A stretch of DNA of 5,111 nucleotides from Bacteroidota bacterium. GTDB taxonomy: Bacteria > Bacteroidota > Bacteroidia > Flavobacteriales > Crocinitomicaceae. A program made the translations under genes and the position numbers. Position 1 is the first letter of the stretch, and the number at the start of each line of letters is the position of its first letter. The stretch lies in contig JAKQEZ010000233.1 in the NCBI GenBank assembly GCA_029558435.1, forward strand, positions 1 through 5,111. The letters run 5' to 3'. Shown one piece after another: positions 1 to 5,111 of the stretch. The notes beneath the pieces were generated by a model, which was not told the origin of the DNA, made no database searches, and saw only the letters and a program-made list of their open reading frames with translations.

Positions 1-335
1 GCCAATTTAGAAGCATAATTATCTTGCTCTTCCAACCATTCGCTAGCCAATTTACCAATGTCCAATTTTGCTGGAGCCAAATCCATTTTCAATAATTCTT
101 CTGCTAATTCAGAAGTTGTGAACACGTCAATCGATTTGTTGACAACATTTCTTGCATATTCGTGCAAGTTTAAGATTTCAGAAAGAGTTACGTCAGTTAA
201 GTGATTTCTGAACAATACCAACTCTACTCCTTTATCGTAAAGAAGTTCACCAATTTTACTTGATAATTTAACTGCAGCACGTTCTCTTTCAACGTGTGAC
301 TTCAACTCGGTTTCGTAACCCAAAGAAGCTTCCAT
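1..335 (-). CDS. gap: Long-form type I glyceraldehyde-3-phosphate dehydrogenase, N-terminal part (partial, cut by window edge)
   Basis: Reading leftward from an ATG at 335-333, the frame stays open for 111 codons to the window edge, with no stop. The visible protein is a charged, helical N-terminal domain. Its recognisable stretches are YDKGVELVLFRN (residues 33-44), ILNLHEYAR (54-62) and PAKLDIGKLASEW (88-100). From memory of the family, these match the roughly 110-130 residue extension that precedes the Rossmann domain in the long GAPDH (about 480 residues) of Bacteroidota. The usual GAPDH is about 335 residues. The enzyme converts glyceraldehyde 3-phosphate, NAD and phosphate to 1,3-bisphosphoglycerate in cytosolic glycolysis. 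The NAD-binding GFGRIGR motif and the catalytic cysteine would lie beyond the window, so the call rests on the extension alone. The leader is A-rich with no Shine-Dalgarno sequence, and I found no convincing -7/-33 promoter between 336 and 382. The gene follows rpoD on the same strand but is separated from it by a terminator. Confidence 0.65.
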   Translation of the reverse strand, partial: MEASLGYETELKSHVERERAAVKLSSKIGELLYDKGVELVLFRNHLTDVTLSEILNLHEYARNVVNKSIDVFTTSELAEELLKMDLAPAKLDIGKLASEWLEEQDNYASKL

Positions 336-382
336 TTTTCAATTGTGTTTTTAAATGATTAATATACTACTATTATAAAGCC

Positions 383-415
383 AAAAAGCTACCCACGCAA
401 TGCAGGTAGCTTTTT
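383..415 (-). terminator. Rho-independent terminator downstream of rpoD, possibly bidirectional
   Basis: There is a perfect 11-bp inverted repeat, AAAAAGCTACC (383-393) against GGTAGCTTTTT (405-415). The enclosed 11 bases can add an inner 3-bp stem (TGC/GCG, including one T-G pair) with an ATT loop and a 2-base bulge. On the minus strand the stem starts a few bases after the rpoD stop at 423-421 and ends in a run of five T, as expected of an intrinsic terminator. The arms are A-tract/T-tract symmetrical, so it could also stop transcription coming from the GAPDH side. It should insulate the GAPDH gene from rpoD transcription. Confidence 0.85.
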
Positions 416-420
416 AACTA

Positions 421-1287
421 TTATCCTAAATAAGATTTGAGCAATTTATTTCTCGACGTATGTCGCAGTCTTCGTATCGCCTTCTCTTTTATTTGTCTTA
501 CGCGTTCACGTGTCAAATTGAATTTTGCTCCAATTTCTTCCAACGTCAATCCGTGATTCATTCCAATTCCGAAGAACAAACGAATAATCTCACGTTCTTT
601 ATCAGTTAATGTACTCAACGAGCGTTCAATTTCTTTTTGCAACGACTCTGTCATCAACTGATGGTCAGCTTTTGGAGAATCGGAGTTGGCCATTACATCC
701 ATCAACGTACCTCCGTCTTCTGAGCTTGATAATGGAGCATCCATTGAAACGTGGCGACCAGAAACATTCAACGATTCTTTGATTTTGTCTTCTGGCACTT
801 CCAACGCTTCTGCCAATTCTTCAGCAGATGGTGGGCGCTCATATTCTTGCTCAAGACGCGAAAATGCTTTATTGATTTTGTTTAATGAACCTACTTGATT
901 CAAAGGTAATCTTACAATTCTCGCTTGTTCTGCTAATGCCTGTAAGATTGATTGGCGAATCCACCATACGGCATAAGAGATAAACTTAAATCCACGTGTT
1001 TCGTCAAATTTTTGTGCGGCTTTAATTAGTCCCAAGTTCCCCTCGTTTATTAGGTCGGGCAATGTCAAACCTTGATTTTGATACTGTTTAGCAACTGATA
1101 CTACGAATCGAAGATTGGCTTTTGTTAATTTTTCAAGTGCTCTTTGGTCTCCTTGCTTGATGCGTCTTGCCAATTCTACTTCTTCTTCTGCAGAAATAAG
1201 CTCCTCTTTACCAATATCTTGTAAGTACTTGTCAAGTGACTGTGACTCACGATTGGTAATTGATTTGGTGATTTTAAGTTGTCTCAT
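421..1287 (-). CDS. rpoD: Primary (housekeeping) RNA polymerase sigma factor, RpoD/SigA, Bacteroidota type
   Basis: This 288-residue sigma-70 protein guides RNA polymerase to housekeeping promoters. Region 1.2 is at about residues 17-48 ([14 protein letters not shown] onward). Region 2 includes the core-binding motif [13 protein letters not shown] (78-90) and the -10 melting and recognition segment [15 protein letters not shown] (100-114). Region 3 starts at [17 protein letters not shown] (126-142). Region 4.2 is the helix-turn-helix [20 protein letters not shown] (247-266), followed by KEKAIRRLR. Region 1.1 and the long non-conserved insert of proteobacterial RpoD are absent, which is the known form of the Bacteroidota primary sigma (about 287 residues). 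Full conservation of region 2.4 and 4.2 argues against a stress or ECF sigma. The start is the only ATG that fits, with an AAGGGA-like stretch about 10 bases upstream in an A-rich leader. The gene ends in tandem in-frame stops, TAA TAG. It lies downstream of degP on the same strand but has its own promoter. Confidence 0.97.
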   Translation of the reverse strand: MRQLKITKSITNRESQSLDKYLQDIGKEELISAEEEVELARRIKQGDQRALEKLTKANLRFVVSVAKQYQNQGLTLPDLINEGNLGLIKAAQKFDETRGFKFISYAVWWIRQSILQALAEQARIVRLPLNQVGSLNKINKAFSRLEQEYERPPSAEELAEALEVPEDKIKESLNVSGRHVSMDAPLSSSEDGGTLMDVMANSDSPKADHQLMTESLQKEIERSLSTLTDKEREIIRLFFGIGMNHGLTLEEIGAKFNLTRERVRQIKEKAIRRLRHTSRNKLLKSYLG

Positions 1288-1330
1288 TTAACTTTTCCCT
1301 TTTTTTTATGAGATGTGACAAAAATTGAGT

Positions 1331-1396
1331 GCAAAGATAGGGCGAAAAAATCCTATTTTCAAAAAAAAGTTAATAAATATTTTTTCGCCTATTTGC
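1331..1396. repeat. Large imperfect inverted repeat overlapping the rpoD promoter
   Basis: The core arms are a perfect 11-bp inverted repeat, GGCGAAAAAAT (1341-1351) and ATTTTTTCGCC (1379-1389), around a 27-base AT-rich centre. The match continues outward. Arm 1331-1351 equals the reverse complement of arm 1379-1396 over 18 bases if three bases (GA and one G) are skipped in the left arm. The left arm contains the -7 element of the rpoD promoter, and the centre contains its -33 element. In a degP transcript that runs past its stop, the arms could fold into a long hairpin. It is not followed by a T-tract, so it is not a classic terminator. Confidence 0.7.
1332..1363 (-). promoter_or_regulatory. 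rpoD promoter, Bacteroidota -33/-7 type
   Basis: On the minus strand, TATCTTTG (complement of 1332-1339) is an exact match to the Bacteroidota -7 consensus TAnnTTTG. Exactly 20 bases upstream is a TTTG whose TTG is the complement of 1360-1362, a match to the -33 element at preferred spacing. Transcription should begin a few bases left of 1332. That gives a leader of about 40 bases before the rpoD ATG at 1287. The primary sigma gene thus appears to be read by its own product. Confidence 0.8.
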
Positions 1397-1420
1397 TATC
1401 AAAAACTATACCTAAACCAA

Positions 1421-2884
1421 TTAAATTCCGAATCCAATATACTCTTTTCTACCGCTTTGTGTTAAAATCTCTAACAATACACCTGTATTACCTTTATTTA
1501 ACTTCTCGGTTAATTGTTCTACACTTTTTATTGGTTCATTATTTACTTTGGTGATAACCATTCCTTCTGTTAAGCCAAGCGACTTTAATTTTCCGGAAGT
1601 AATTGATTTAATTTTTACGCCATACTCTGTTTTTAATTCTTTTTTATCTTTTGCTGTAAGTTCCTCAAATGTAGCACCTAAGGATACATTTTTCTTCACT
1701 TCTTCTTTAGAAACCAACTTAGCTTCTCCTTCTTTATTACGCAAAACCACGTCAATTGTTTCTTCAGAACCGCCTTTTCTTCGAATTGTTACAGGAATTT
1801 TATCGCCCGGACGTCCTTTTCCTACTTCTTCTTGCAATTTTGCAGATGAATTTACCTCTACTGATCCAATTTTTAAGATAACATCTCCTTTTTTAATTCC
1901 TGCTTTTTCTGCTCCCCCTCCATCAACAACATCGGCAACAAACACACCTTTTAAATCGGATAATTTATTGGTTTCTTTAACTTCTTGTGTAATATCGGCA
2001 ATTTGAACACCTAAGAATCCTCGTTGAACAATTCCGTAATCAATCAAGTCACGCATTACTTTGCGCACCAAGTTTACCGGCACTGCAAACGAATATCCTG
2101 TGTAACTTCCAGTTTCAGAAGCAATGGCAGTGTTAATTCCTACCAACTCACCACGTGTATTTACCAAAGCTCCCCCACTGTTTCCAGGATTTACGGCAGC
2201 ATCTGTTTGGATGAATGATTCAATTGGAACCACATCGCCTTGCCCACGTGAAGAAAGTAAATTAATATTACGTGCTTTTGCAGAAATAATACCCGCTGTC
2301 ACTGTCGATGTTAAATTAAACGGATTTCCAACAGCCAATACCCACTCACCTACCTTAACATCATCGCTATTTCCTAATACGATAGGTGATAAGTTAGAAG
2401 CTTCAATTTTCAATACTGCAATATCAGTTGAAGGGTCTGTACCGACAATTTTTGCACTGTATTTTGAGTTGTCATTTAAAATAACTTCTATCTCGCTTGC
2501 ATTATCAATAACGTGATTATTTGTTACAATGTAGCCATCTGCCGAAACGATGACACCCGAACCAGAACCCGATCCGTATTGTTTAAACTCACGTCCACCA
2601 GCTCCAGGTCCGTAGAAAAACTCTTGAAACAAATCGCGTTGAAATGTTGTTTGAACGACTTTAGTTGTAACGTGCACCACCGAGTTAATTGAATTTTCTG
2701 ATGCTTGAATAAAATCTGTTGGTGTTGCGGTTCCTGTGTAACTTACCTGACGAACTGGCGCTTCATTGAATAGTGTTGAACCAGTTGATGGTTTTAATGA
2801 AGTGGTATTAATTAATAACAATGCTGTAATTGGAAGAAGTCCTCCAAGCACGCCTAAACCTATAGTTTTCCAATTCTTGTTCAT
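1421..2884 (-). CDS. degP: DegP/HtrA (Do family) periplasmic serine endoprotease and chaperone
   Basis: This 487-residue S1C serine protease degrades or refolds misfolded envelope proteins. The N-terminus has lysines at 3 and 6 and a hydrophobic segment at about 8-26, which acts as a signal peptide or membrane anchor. The trypsin-like domain carries the whole catalytic triad: His124 in TNNHVID, Asp154 in DPSTDIAVLKI and Ser236 in NPGNSGGAL. It is followed by the usual activation-domain segments (GYSFAVPVNLVRKVM, 263-277). PDZ1 covers about 288-383, with the carboxylate-binding start RGFLGV and the GGGAEKAGIKKGDVI segment. PDZ2 covers about 401-485, with GLTEGMVITKVNNEP. The two-PDZ layout fits DegP/DegQ rather than one-PDZ DegS. 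The stretch between the anchor and the protease body (about 80-107) is short and Gly/Ser-rich, so the long LA loop of E. coli DegP appears to be missing. The start is the first in-frame ATG after an AT-rich leader. No clear terminator follows, so read-through into rpoD is possible. Confidence 0.95.
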   Translation of the reverse strand: MNKNWKTIGLGVLGGLLPITALLLINTTSLKPSTGSTLFNEAPVRQVSYTGTATPTDFIQASENSINSVVHVTTKVVQTTFQRDLFQEFFYGPGAGGREFKQYGSGSGSGVIVSADGYIVTNNHVIDNASEIEVILNDNSKYSAKIVGTDPSTDIAVLKIEASNLSPIVLGNSDDVKVGEWVLAVGNPFNLTSTVTAGIISAKARNINLLSSRGQGDVVPIESFIQTDAAVNPGNSGGALVNTRGELVGINTAIASETGSYTGYSFAVPVNLVRKVMRDLIDYGIVQRGFLGVQIADITQEVKETNKLSDLKGVFVADVVDGGGAEKAGIKKGDVILKIGSVEVNSSAKLQEEVGKGRPGDKIPVTIRRKGGSEETIDVVLRNKEGEAKLVSKEEVKKNVSLGATFEELTAKDKKELKTEYGVKIKSITSGKLKSLGLTEGMVITKVNNEPIKSVEQLTEKLNKGNTGVLLEILTQSGRKEYIGFGI

Positions 2885-3059
2885 AATTTTATATTTAATT
2901 TGTTTTCACTTTTTATTTACACAATTATAACACCAATATTGCCAAAATGTTAAAATGTCAGTGTTAAAGATTGTTAAGTCAACCCATTAAAAAAACAAAC
3001 CGATTTATACCACTATTAACTTTAATTCATTAATTTCGTTACTAAGATTTATATAAAAA
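2885..3059. promoter_or_regulatory. Divergent intergenic control region between degP and the LapA-like gene
   Basis: This 175-base, very AT-rich gap lies between two genes that point away from each other, so it must hold at least one promoter in each direction. For degP (minus strand) the best -7 candidate is TAATTGTG (complement of 2920-2927), one base off TAnnTTTG. A TTTTG lies about 15 bases upstream, which is shorter spacing than usual. For the rightward gene, TAATTTCG at 3031-3038 is one base off the consensus and would give a short leader, but it has no good TTG partner. Three TGTTAA repeats (2948-2977) sit between the two. No open reading frame of note is present. Confidence 0.5.
2948..2977. 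repeat. Cluster of three TGTTAA direct repeats upstream of degP
   Basis: TGTTAA occurs at 2948-2953, 2962-2967 and 2972-2977 on the plus strand (TTAACA on the minus strand), with start-to-start distances of 14 and 10 bases. Two of the copies extend to TGTTAAA. They lie upstream of the best degP -7 candidate, where an activator or repressor could bind. AT-rich sequence produces such hexamers by chance, so a regulatory role is an inference. Confidence 0.4.
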
Positions 3060-3326
3060 ATGGAAAACAAGCAACAACCTCAAGAAAAAGTAGCATTTTG
3101 GAGCAAAGTAAAAATAGCAGTGGCAACACTATTGTTATTGTTTGTGCTTTTAATCATCATAAAAAACTGGAATTACGTTTCTATCAACTTGGTATTCAAA
3201 TCATTTGACTTACCATTGACGTTCATTCTTTTTATCGCATTGGCTATAGGTTATTTTTGGGGAACAATTGGTTCCTATTTCAAGCAAAAACGCAATTCAA
3301 AAAAGGAAAACTTATCCAATGAATAG
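3060..3326 (+). CDS. LapA/DUF1049-type small two-helix membrane protein
   Basis: This 88-residue protein has a polar N-terminus (1-14), a first membrane helix at about 17-34, a short loop with the pattern NWNYVSINLVFKSFDLPL (36-53), a second helix at about 51-71 containing AIGYFWGTIGS, and a basic C-terminal tail (KQKRNSKK). The loop form N-x-x-x-V-S-x-N-hydrophobic-x-F, followed by a helix ending in a G-x-x-x-G-like stretch, is the recognisable signature of the LapA domain (DUF1049). In enterobacteria LapA acts in the inner membrane in control of lipopolysaccharide synthesis. The exact role in Bacteroidota is not established, so the name gives the fold and not a proven function. No LapB-like tetratricopeptide gene lies beside it. 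The start is preceded by an A-run and no Shine-Dalgarno sequence. The stop is 2 bases before the next ATG, so the two genes are almost certainly co-transcribed. Confidence 0.75.
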   Translation: MENKQQPQEKVAFWSKVKIAVATLLLLFVLLIIIKNWNYVSINLVFKSFDLPLTFILFIALAIGYFWGTIGSYFKQKRNSKKENLSNE

Positions 3327-3328
3327 AC

Positions 3329-3736
3329 ATGAATTTTAAATCTAAAAGTTCGTTCTTTGTTCTAAGTTTACTTGTTATTATAGGTTTGTATGCTGGGTAT
3401 CGTTACTTTTCAAATGCACAAGTATATAACATGCTACCCAAAACAATAACGCTTAATTTAAAAAACAAAAATGCCGTTTATTTGCTTGAAAAACATACTC
3501 AGCAAAGTGGTGTTTATCAATTAGAAATGACTTTTCAAGGTCGTTTATCTGACAATATTACAGTTCATTTGAGTAAAGATGGCATTGTTGGATTGCAATC
3601 CATTCGTATCAAAAAAGGAAATGTAAAAACTAGTTTCATTGCCCGATGGGAAAATGACAACGCTTATTTATTGATTGAAAATCCGGCACAATCAGAAAAT
3701 CAATTGGAATTGGAATACCAATTTGTATCCGAATAA
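3329..3736 (+). CDS. Membrane-anchored extracytoplasmic protein of unknown function
   Basis: I do not recognise this 135-residue protein. It has a short basic start (MNFKSKS), a single hydrophobic segment at about residues 8-26 (FFVLSLLVIIGLYAGY) that would be a membrane anchor or uncleaved signal, and an outer part of about 105 residues. The outer part is rich in alternating hydrophobic and polar residues, for example TITLNLKN (39-46), YQLEMTFQGRL (63-73), NITVHLS (76-82), AYLLIEN (112-118) and QLELEYQF (125-132). This suggests a small beta-sandwich domain. It has no cysteine and no visible catalytic motif. The start ATG lies 2 bases after the stop of the LapA-like gene, so the two form one transcription unit and may act together at the inner membrane. 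The coding frame and base composition match its neighbours, so I take it as a real gene. Confidence 0.8.
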   Translation: MNFKSKSSFFVLSLLVIIGLYAGYRYFSNAQVYNMLPKTITLNLKNKNAVYLLEKHTQQSGVYQLEMTFQGRLSDNITVHLSKDGIVGLQSIRIKKGNVKTSFIARWENDNAYLLIENPAQSENQLELEYQFVSE

Positions 3737-3749
3737 AAGTTTATCTTTG
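3722..3749 (+). promoter_or_regulatory. Candidate promoter for the GH92 gene, Bacteroidota -7 type
   Basis: TATCTTTG at 3742-3749 is an exact TAnnTTTG -7 element, identical to the one used for rpoD. A TTTG at 3722-3725 could serve as the -33 element, but the spacer is only 16 bases, shorter than the usual 19-21. Transcription would begin a few bases after 3749, leaving a leader of about 30 bases before the ATG at 3787. The element lies just after the stop of the upstream gene, so the mannosidase gene can be expressed on its own. Confidence 0.6.
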
Positions 3750-3786
3750 TGTTTTATAAAATTTACATTCTCAAACATTAAAAAAA

Positions 3787-5111
3787 ATGAAAATTTTCAC
3801 CTTTTTCTGTTCCTTACTTGTAGCATCCACTACATTTTCTCAAATCAGAAAGAATACTTCCATAAAATTTGAAGATTTAAAAGTCCAAAAAGCCGAATAT
3901 GGCATTAAAGATTTTAAGCGATATAATTATTTATTGAATTACGTCAACCCGTTTATTGGTACAGGCGGACACGGACATACCTACCCTGGTGCAAGCGCCC
4001 CGTTTGGAATGATGCAATTAAGTCCAGATACACGCTACAACGGCTGGGATGGCTGTTCTGGTTACCATTATTCAGACGATGTTATTTGGGGATTTAGTCA
4101 CACCCATTTAAGTGGAACGGGTGTAGAGGATTATTGTGATTTATTAATCGTCCCTCAAACAGGGAAACCACGCACAACTCCAGGTTATAAAGATAGTTTG
4201 GAAGGATATGGTTCTAAATTCTCACATGCCAACGAAAAAGCAACGCCGGGTTATTATTCTGTAAAAATGGACAACGGAATTTTTGCTGAATTTACTGTTT
4301 CTAAAAGAACAGGCATGCACCACTATTCTTTTCCAAAAAATGGTGAGAAACGCTTTATTTTAATTGATTTAACACACCGCGATCAATTAACTAAATATTT
4401 CATTAATCAAGAGGGGCGAGAAATTTCGGGTGCTCGTTTTTCATCTTCATGGGCAAAAGATCAACGTTTGTTTTTTTACATTCAAACCAATGTTGATGCT
4501 GAAAAGTCTGAATTATTAGACAATGGTTCAAAATTACTGCTTCAATTTCCTGAAAACGTTACTGATATCGAATTAAAAGTTGGGCTTTCTGCTGTGGATG
4601 AACAAGGAGCTAAAAACAATGTTTTCCATGAATTAAAAGGTAAAACCTTTGCATCGTTAAAAGAAGCAGTAGAAATGGAATGGGTTAAAGAACTATCGGC
4701 TGTACTTGTTGACACTACAGACAAAGATAAAGCAACGATTTTTTATACAGCTTTGTATCATTCTTATTTAGCTCCCAACATTTTTAGTGATGTGGATAAA
4801 CGTTATTTAGGACAGGATAAAAACGTGCACTCCATGGATAAAAACGAGCAATACACTATTTTTTCATTATGGGATACCTATCGCGCCACACATCCTTGGT
4901 ACACCTTGTTTCAACGCGAAAAAACCTTGGATTTTATTGTGAGTTTTGGGAACCATGCCAATCAAGGTGGAAACTTACCAGTTTGGGAATTGGCGGGCAA
5001 TGAAACCTATTGTATGATTGGCTACCACTCTGCTTCTGTGATTGCTGATGCGTATGCAAAAGGCATAAAAAACTTCAACGTTCCATTTTTTATTCGCCAG
5101 TTGAAAAAAAC
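3787..5111 (+). CDS. Secreted GH92 family alpha-mannosidase (partial, C-terminal part beyond window)
   Basis: The frame from ATG 3787 stays open for 441 codons to the right edge. GH92 enzymes are calcium-dependent exo-alpha-mannosidases, mostly alpha-1,2, that trim mannans and N-glycans. A signal peptide covers residues 1-18 (MKIFTFFCSLLVASTTFS, likely cut before Q19), typical of flavobacterial type I signals. The family hallmarks are in order: NPFIGTGGHGHTYPGA (54-69) and the following APFGMMQLSPDTR, GWDGCSGYH (86-94), GFSHTHLSGTG (102-112), SLWDTYRATHP (360-370) and LPVWELAGNETYCMIGYHS (397-415). The last segment contains the conserved glutamates of the catalytic barrel. The sequence covers the N-terminal beta-sandwich domain and the start of the catalytic domain. 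Family members are about 740-770 residues, so some 300 residues, including the catalytic-base aspartates, lie outside. The leader is A-rich without a Shine-Dalgarno sequence. No SusC/SusD genes are visible upstream. Linkage specificity cannot be read from this part. Confidence 0.93.
   Translation, partial: MKIFTFFCSLLVASTTFSQIRKNTSIKFEDLKVQKAEYGIKDFKRYNYLLNYVNPFIGTGGHGHTYPGASAPFGMMQLSPDTRYNGWDGCSGYHYSDDVIWGFSHTHLSGTGVEDYCDLLIVPQTGKPRTTPGYKDSLEGYGSKFSHANEKATPGYYSVKMDNGIFAEFTVSKRTGMHHYSFPKNGEKRFILIDLTHRDQLTKYFINQEGREISGARFSSSWAKDQRLFFYIQTNVDAEKSELLDNGSKLLLQFPENVTDIELKVGLSAVDEQGAKNNVFHELKGKTFASLKEAVEMEWVKELSAVLVDTTDKDKATIFYTALYHSYLAPNIFSDVDKRYLGQDKNVHSMDKNEQYTIFSLWDTYRATHPWYTLFQREKTLDFIVSFGNHANQGGNLPVWELAGNETYCMIGYHSASVIADAYAKGIKNFNVPFFIRQLKK

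Noticed and set aside
686..898. Open frame of 70 codons on the plus strand
   Set aside because: It is antisense to the rpoD coding region, with a low-complexity serine-rich translation.
1315..1554. Open frame of 79 codons on the plus strand
   Set aside because: It covers the rpoD promoter region and the antisense of the degP 3' end. The aromatic and leucine-rich translation is what AT-rich non-coding DNA gives.
1548..2006. Open frame of 152 codons on the plus strand
   Set aside because: It is wholly antisense to the degP coding region, whose product is complete with a triad and two PDZ domains. The plus-strand translation shows no recognisable domain.
2124..2516. Open frame of 130 codons on the plus strand
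   Set aside because: It is antisense to the DegP protease domain, including the Ser236 and Asp154 region; a shadow of a real gene. The smaller frame at 2024-2218 is rejected for the same reason.
2922..2930. TATAAT on the minus strand upstream of degP, as an E. coli-type -10 box
   Set aside because: The Bacteroidota primary sigma does not favour the TTGACA/TATAAT pair. The best TTGACA-like partner (TTAACA) is part of the repeat cluster, and such hexamers are common in AT-rich DNA.
3752..3761. Palindrome TTTTATAAAA before the GH92 gene
   Set aside because: It is short, purely A/T and expected by chance in a leader of this composition. It is not a terminator, since it has no G/C stem.
3787..3840. 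Lipoprotein signal with Cys8 in the GH92 protein
   Set aside because: Cys8 lies too early, inside the hydrophobic core and without a proper lipobox. The TFSQ ending at residues 16-19 fits a type I signal cleavage better.
3675..3872. Open frame of 65 codons on the plus strand
   Set aside because: It overlaps the end of the 135-residue gene and the start of the GH92 gene in another frame, and both of those are better supported.
4542..4724. Open frame of 60 codons on the minus strand
   Set aside because: It is antisense to the GH92 coding region and has a serine-rich translation without a domain.
1..5111. CRISPR array, insertion sequence, tRNA or rRNA gene, or defence system
   Set aside because: I saw no regularly spaced repeats, transposase motifs, terminal repeats with target duplications, or RNA gene signatures. 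Nearly all the sequence is accounted for by six genes and short intergenic gaps.

Overview
The window looks like ordinary chromosomal DNA from a Bacteroidota bacterium, most likely a member of the Flavobacteriaceae. Four signs point there: AT-rich sequence; A-rich leaders with little or no Shine-Dalgarno signal; exact copies of the Bacteroidota -7 promoter element TAnnTTTG upstream of two genes; and a short primary sigma factor of 288 residues that lacks region 1.1. The N-terminal extension of what I read as a Bacteroidota-type long glyceraldehyde-3-phosphate dehydrogenase, and a secreted GH92 alpha-mannosidase, fit the same group. Genus and species cannot be named from this sequence alone.

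Layout: three genes lie on the minus strand in the left half. Read in transcription order they are a DegP/HtrA periplasmic serine protease (2884-1421), the housekeeping sigma factor RpoD/SigA (1287-421), and the start of a long-form GAPDH gene that runs off the left edge (335-1). A strong hairpin terminator (383-415) separates rpoD from the GAPDH gene. The degP-rpoD gap (1288-1420) holds a textbook Bacteroidota promoter for rpoD, and this promoter overlaps a large imperfect inverted repeat. From a divergent, AT-rich intergenic region (2885-3059), which carries three TGTTAA repeats, transcription also runs rightward. The first rightward genes are a tight two-gene unit: a small LapA/DUF1049-type two-helix membrane protein (3060-3326) and, 2 bases later, a membrane-anchored protein of unknown function (3329-3736). 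A secreted GH92 family glycosidase (3787 to beyond the right edge) follows, with its own -7 element at 3742-3749.

How the genes relate: rpoD directs most transcription, and its promoter matches the consensus that its own product should read. GAPDH is central glycolysis. DegP and the two small membrane proteins are envelope functions, and GH92 is extracytoplasmic glycan breakdown. They do not form one pathway. I see no mobile element, CRISPR array, tRNA, rRNA or phage gene, and no sign of a new defence or metabolic system. The more unusual points are the inverted repeat around the rpoD promoter, the repeat cluster upstream of degP, and the unrecognised 135-residue protein paired with the LapA-like protein.
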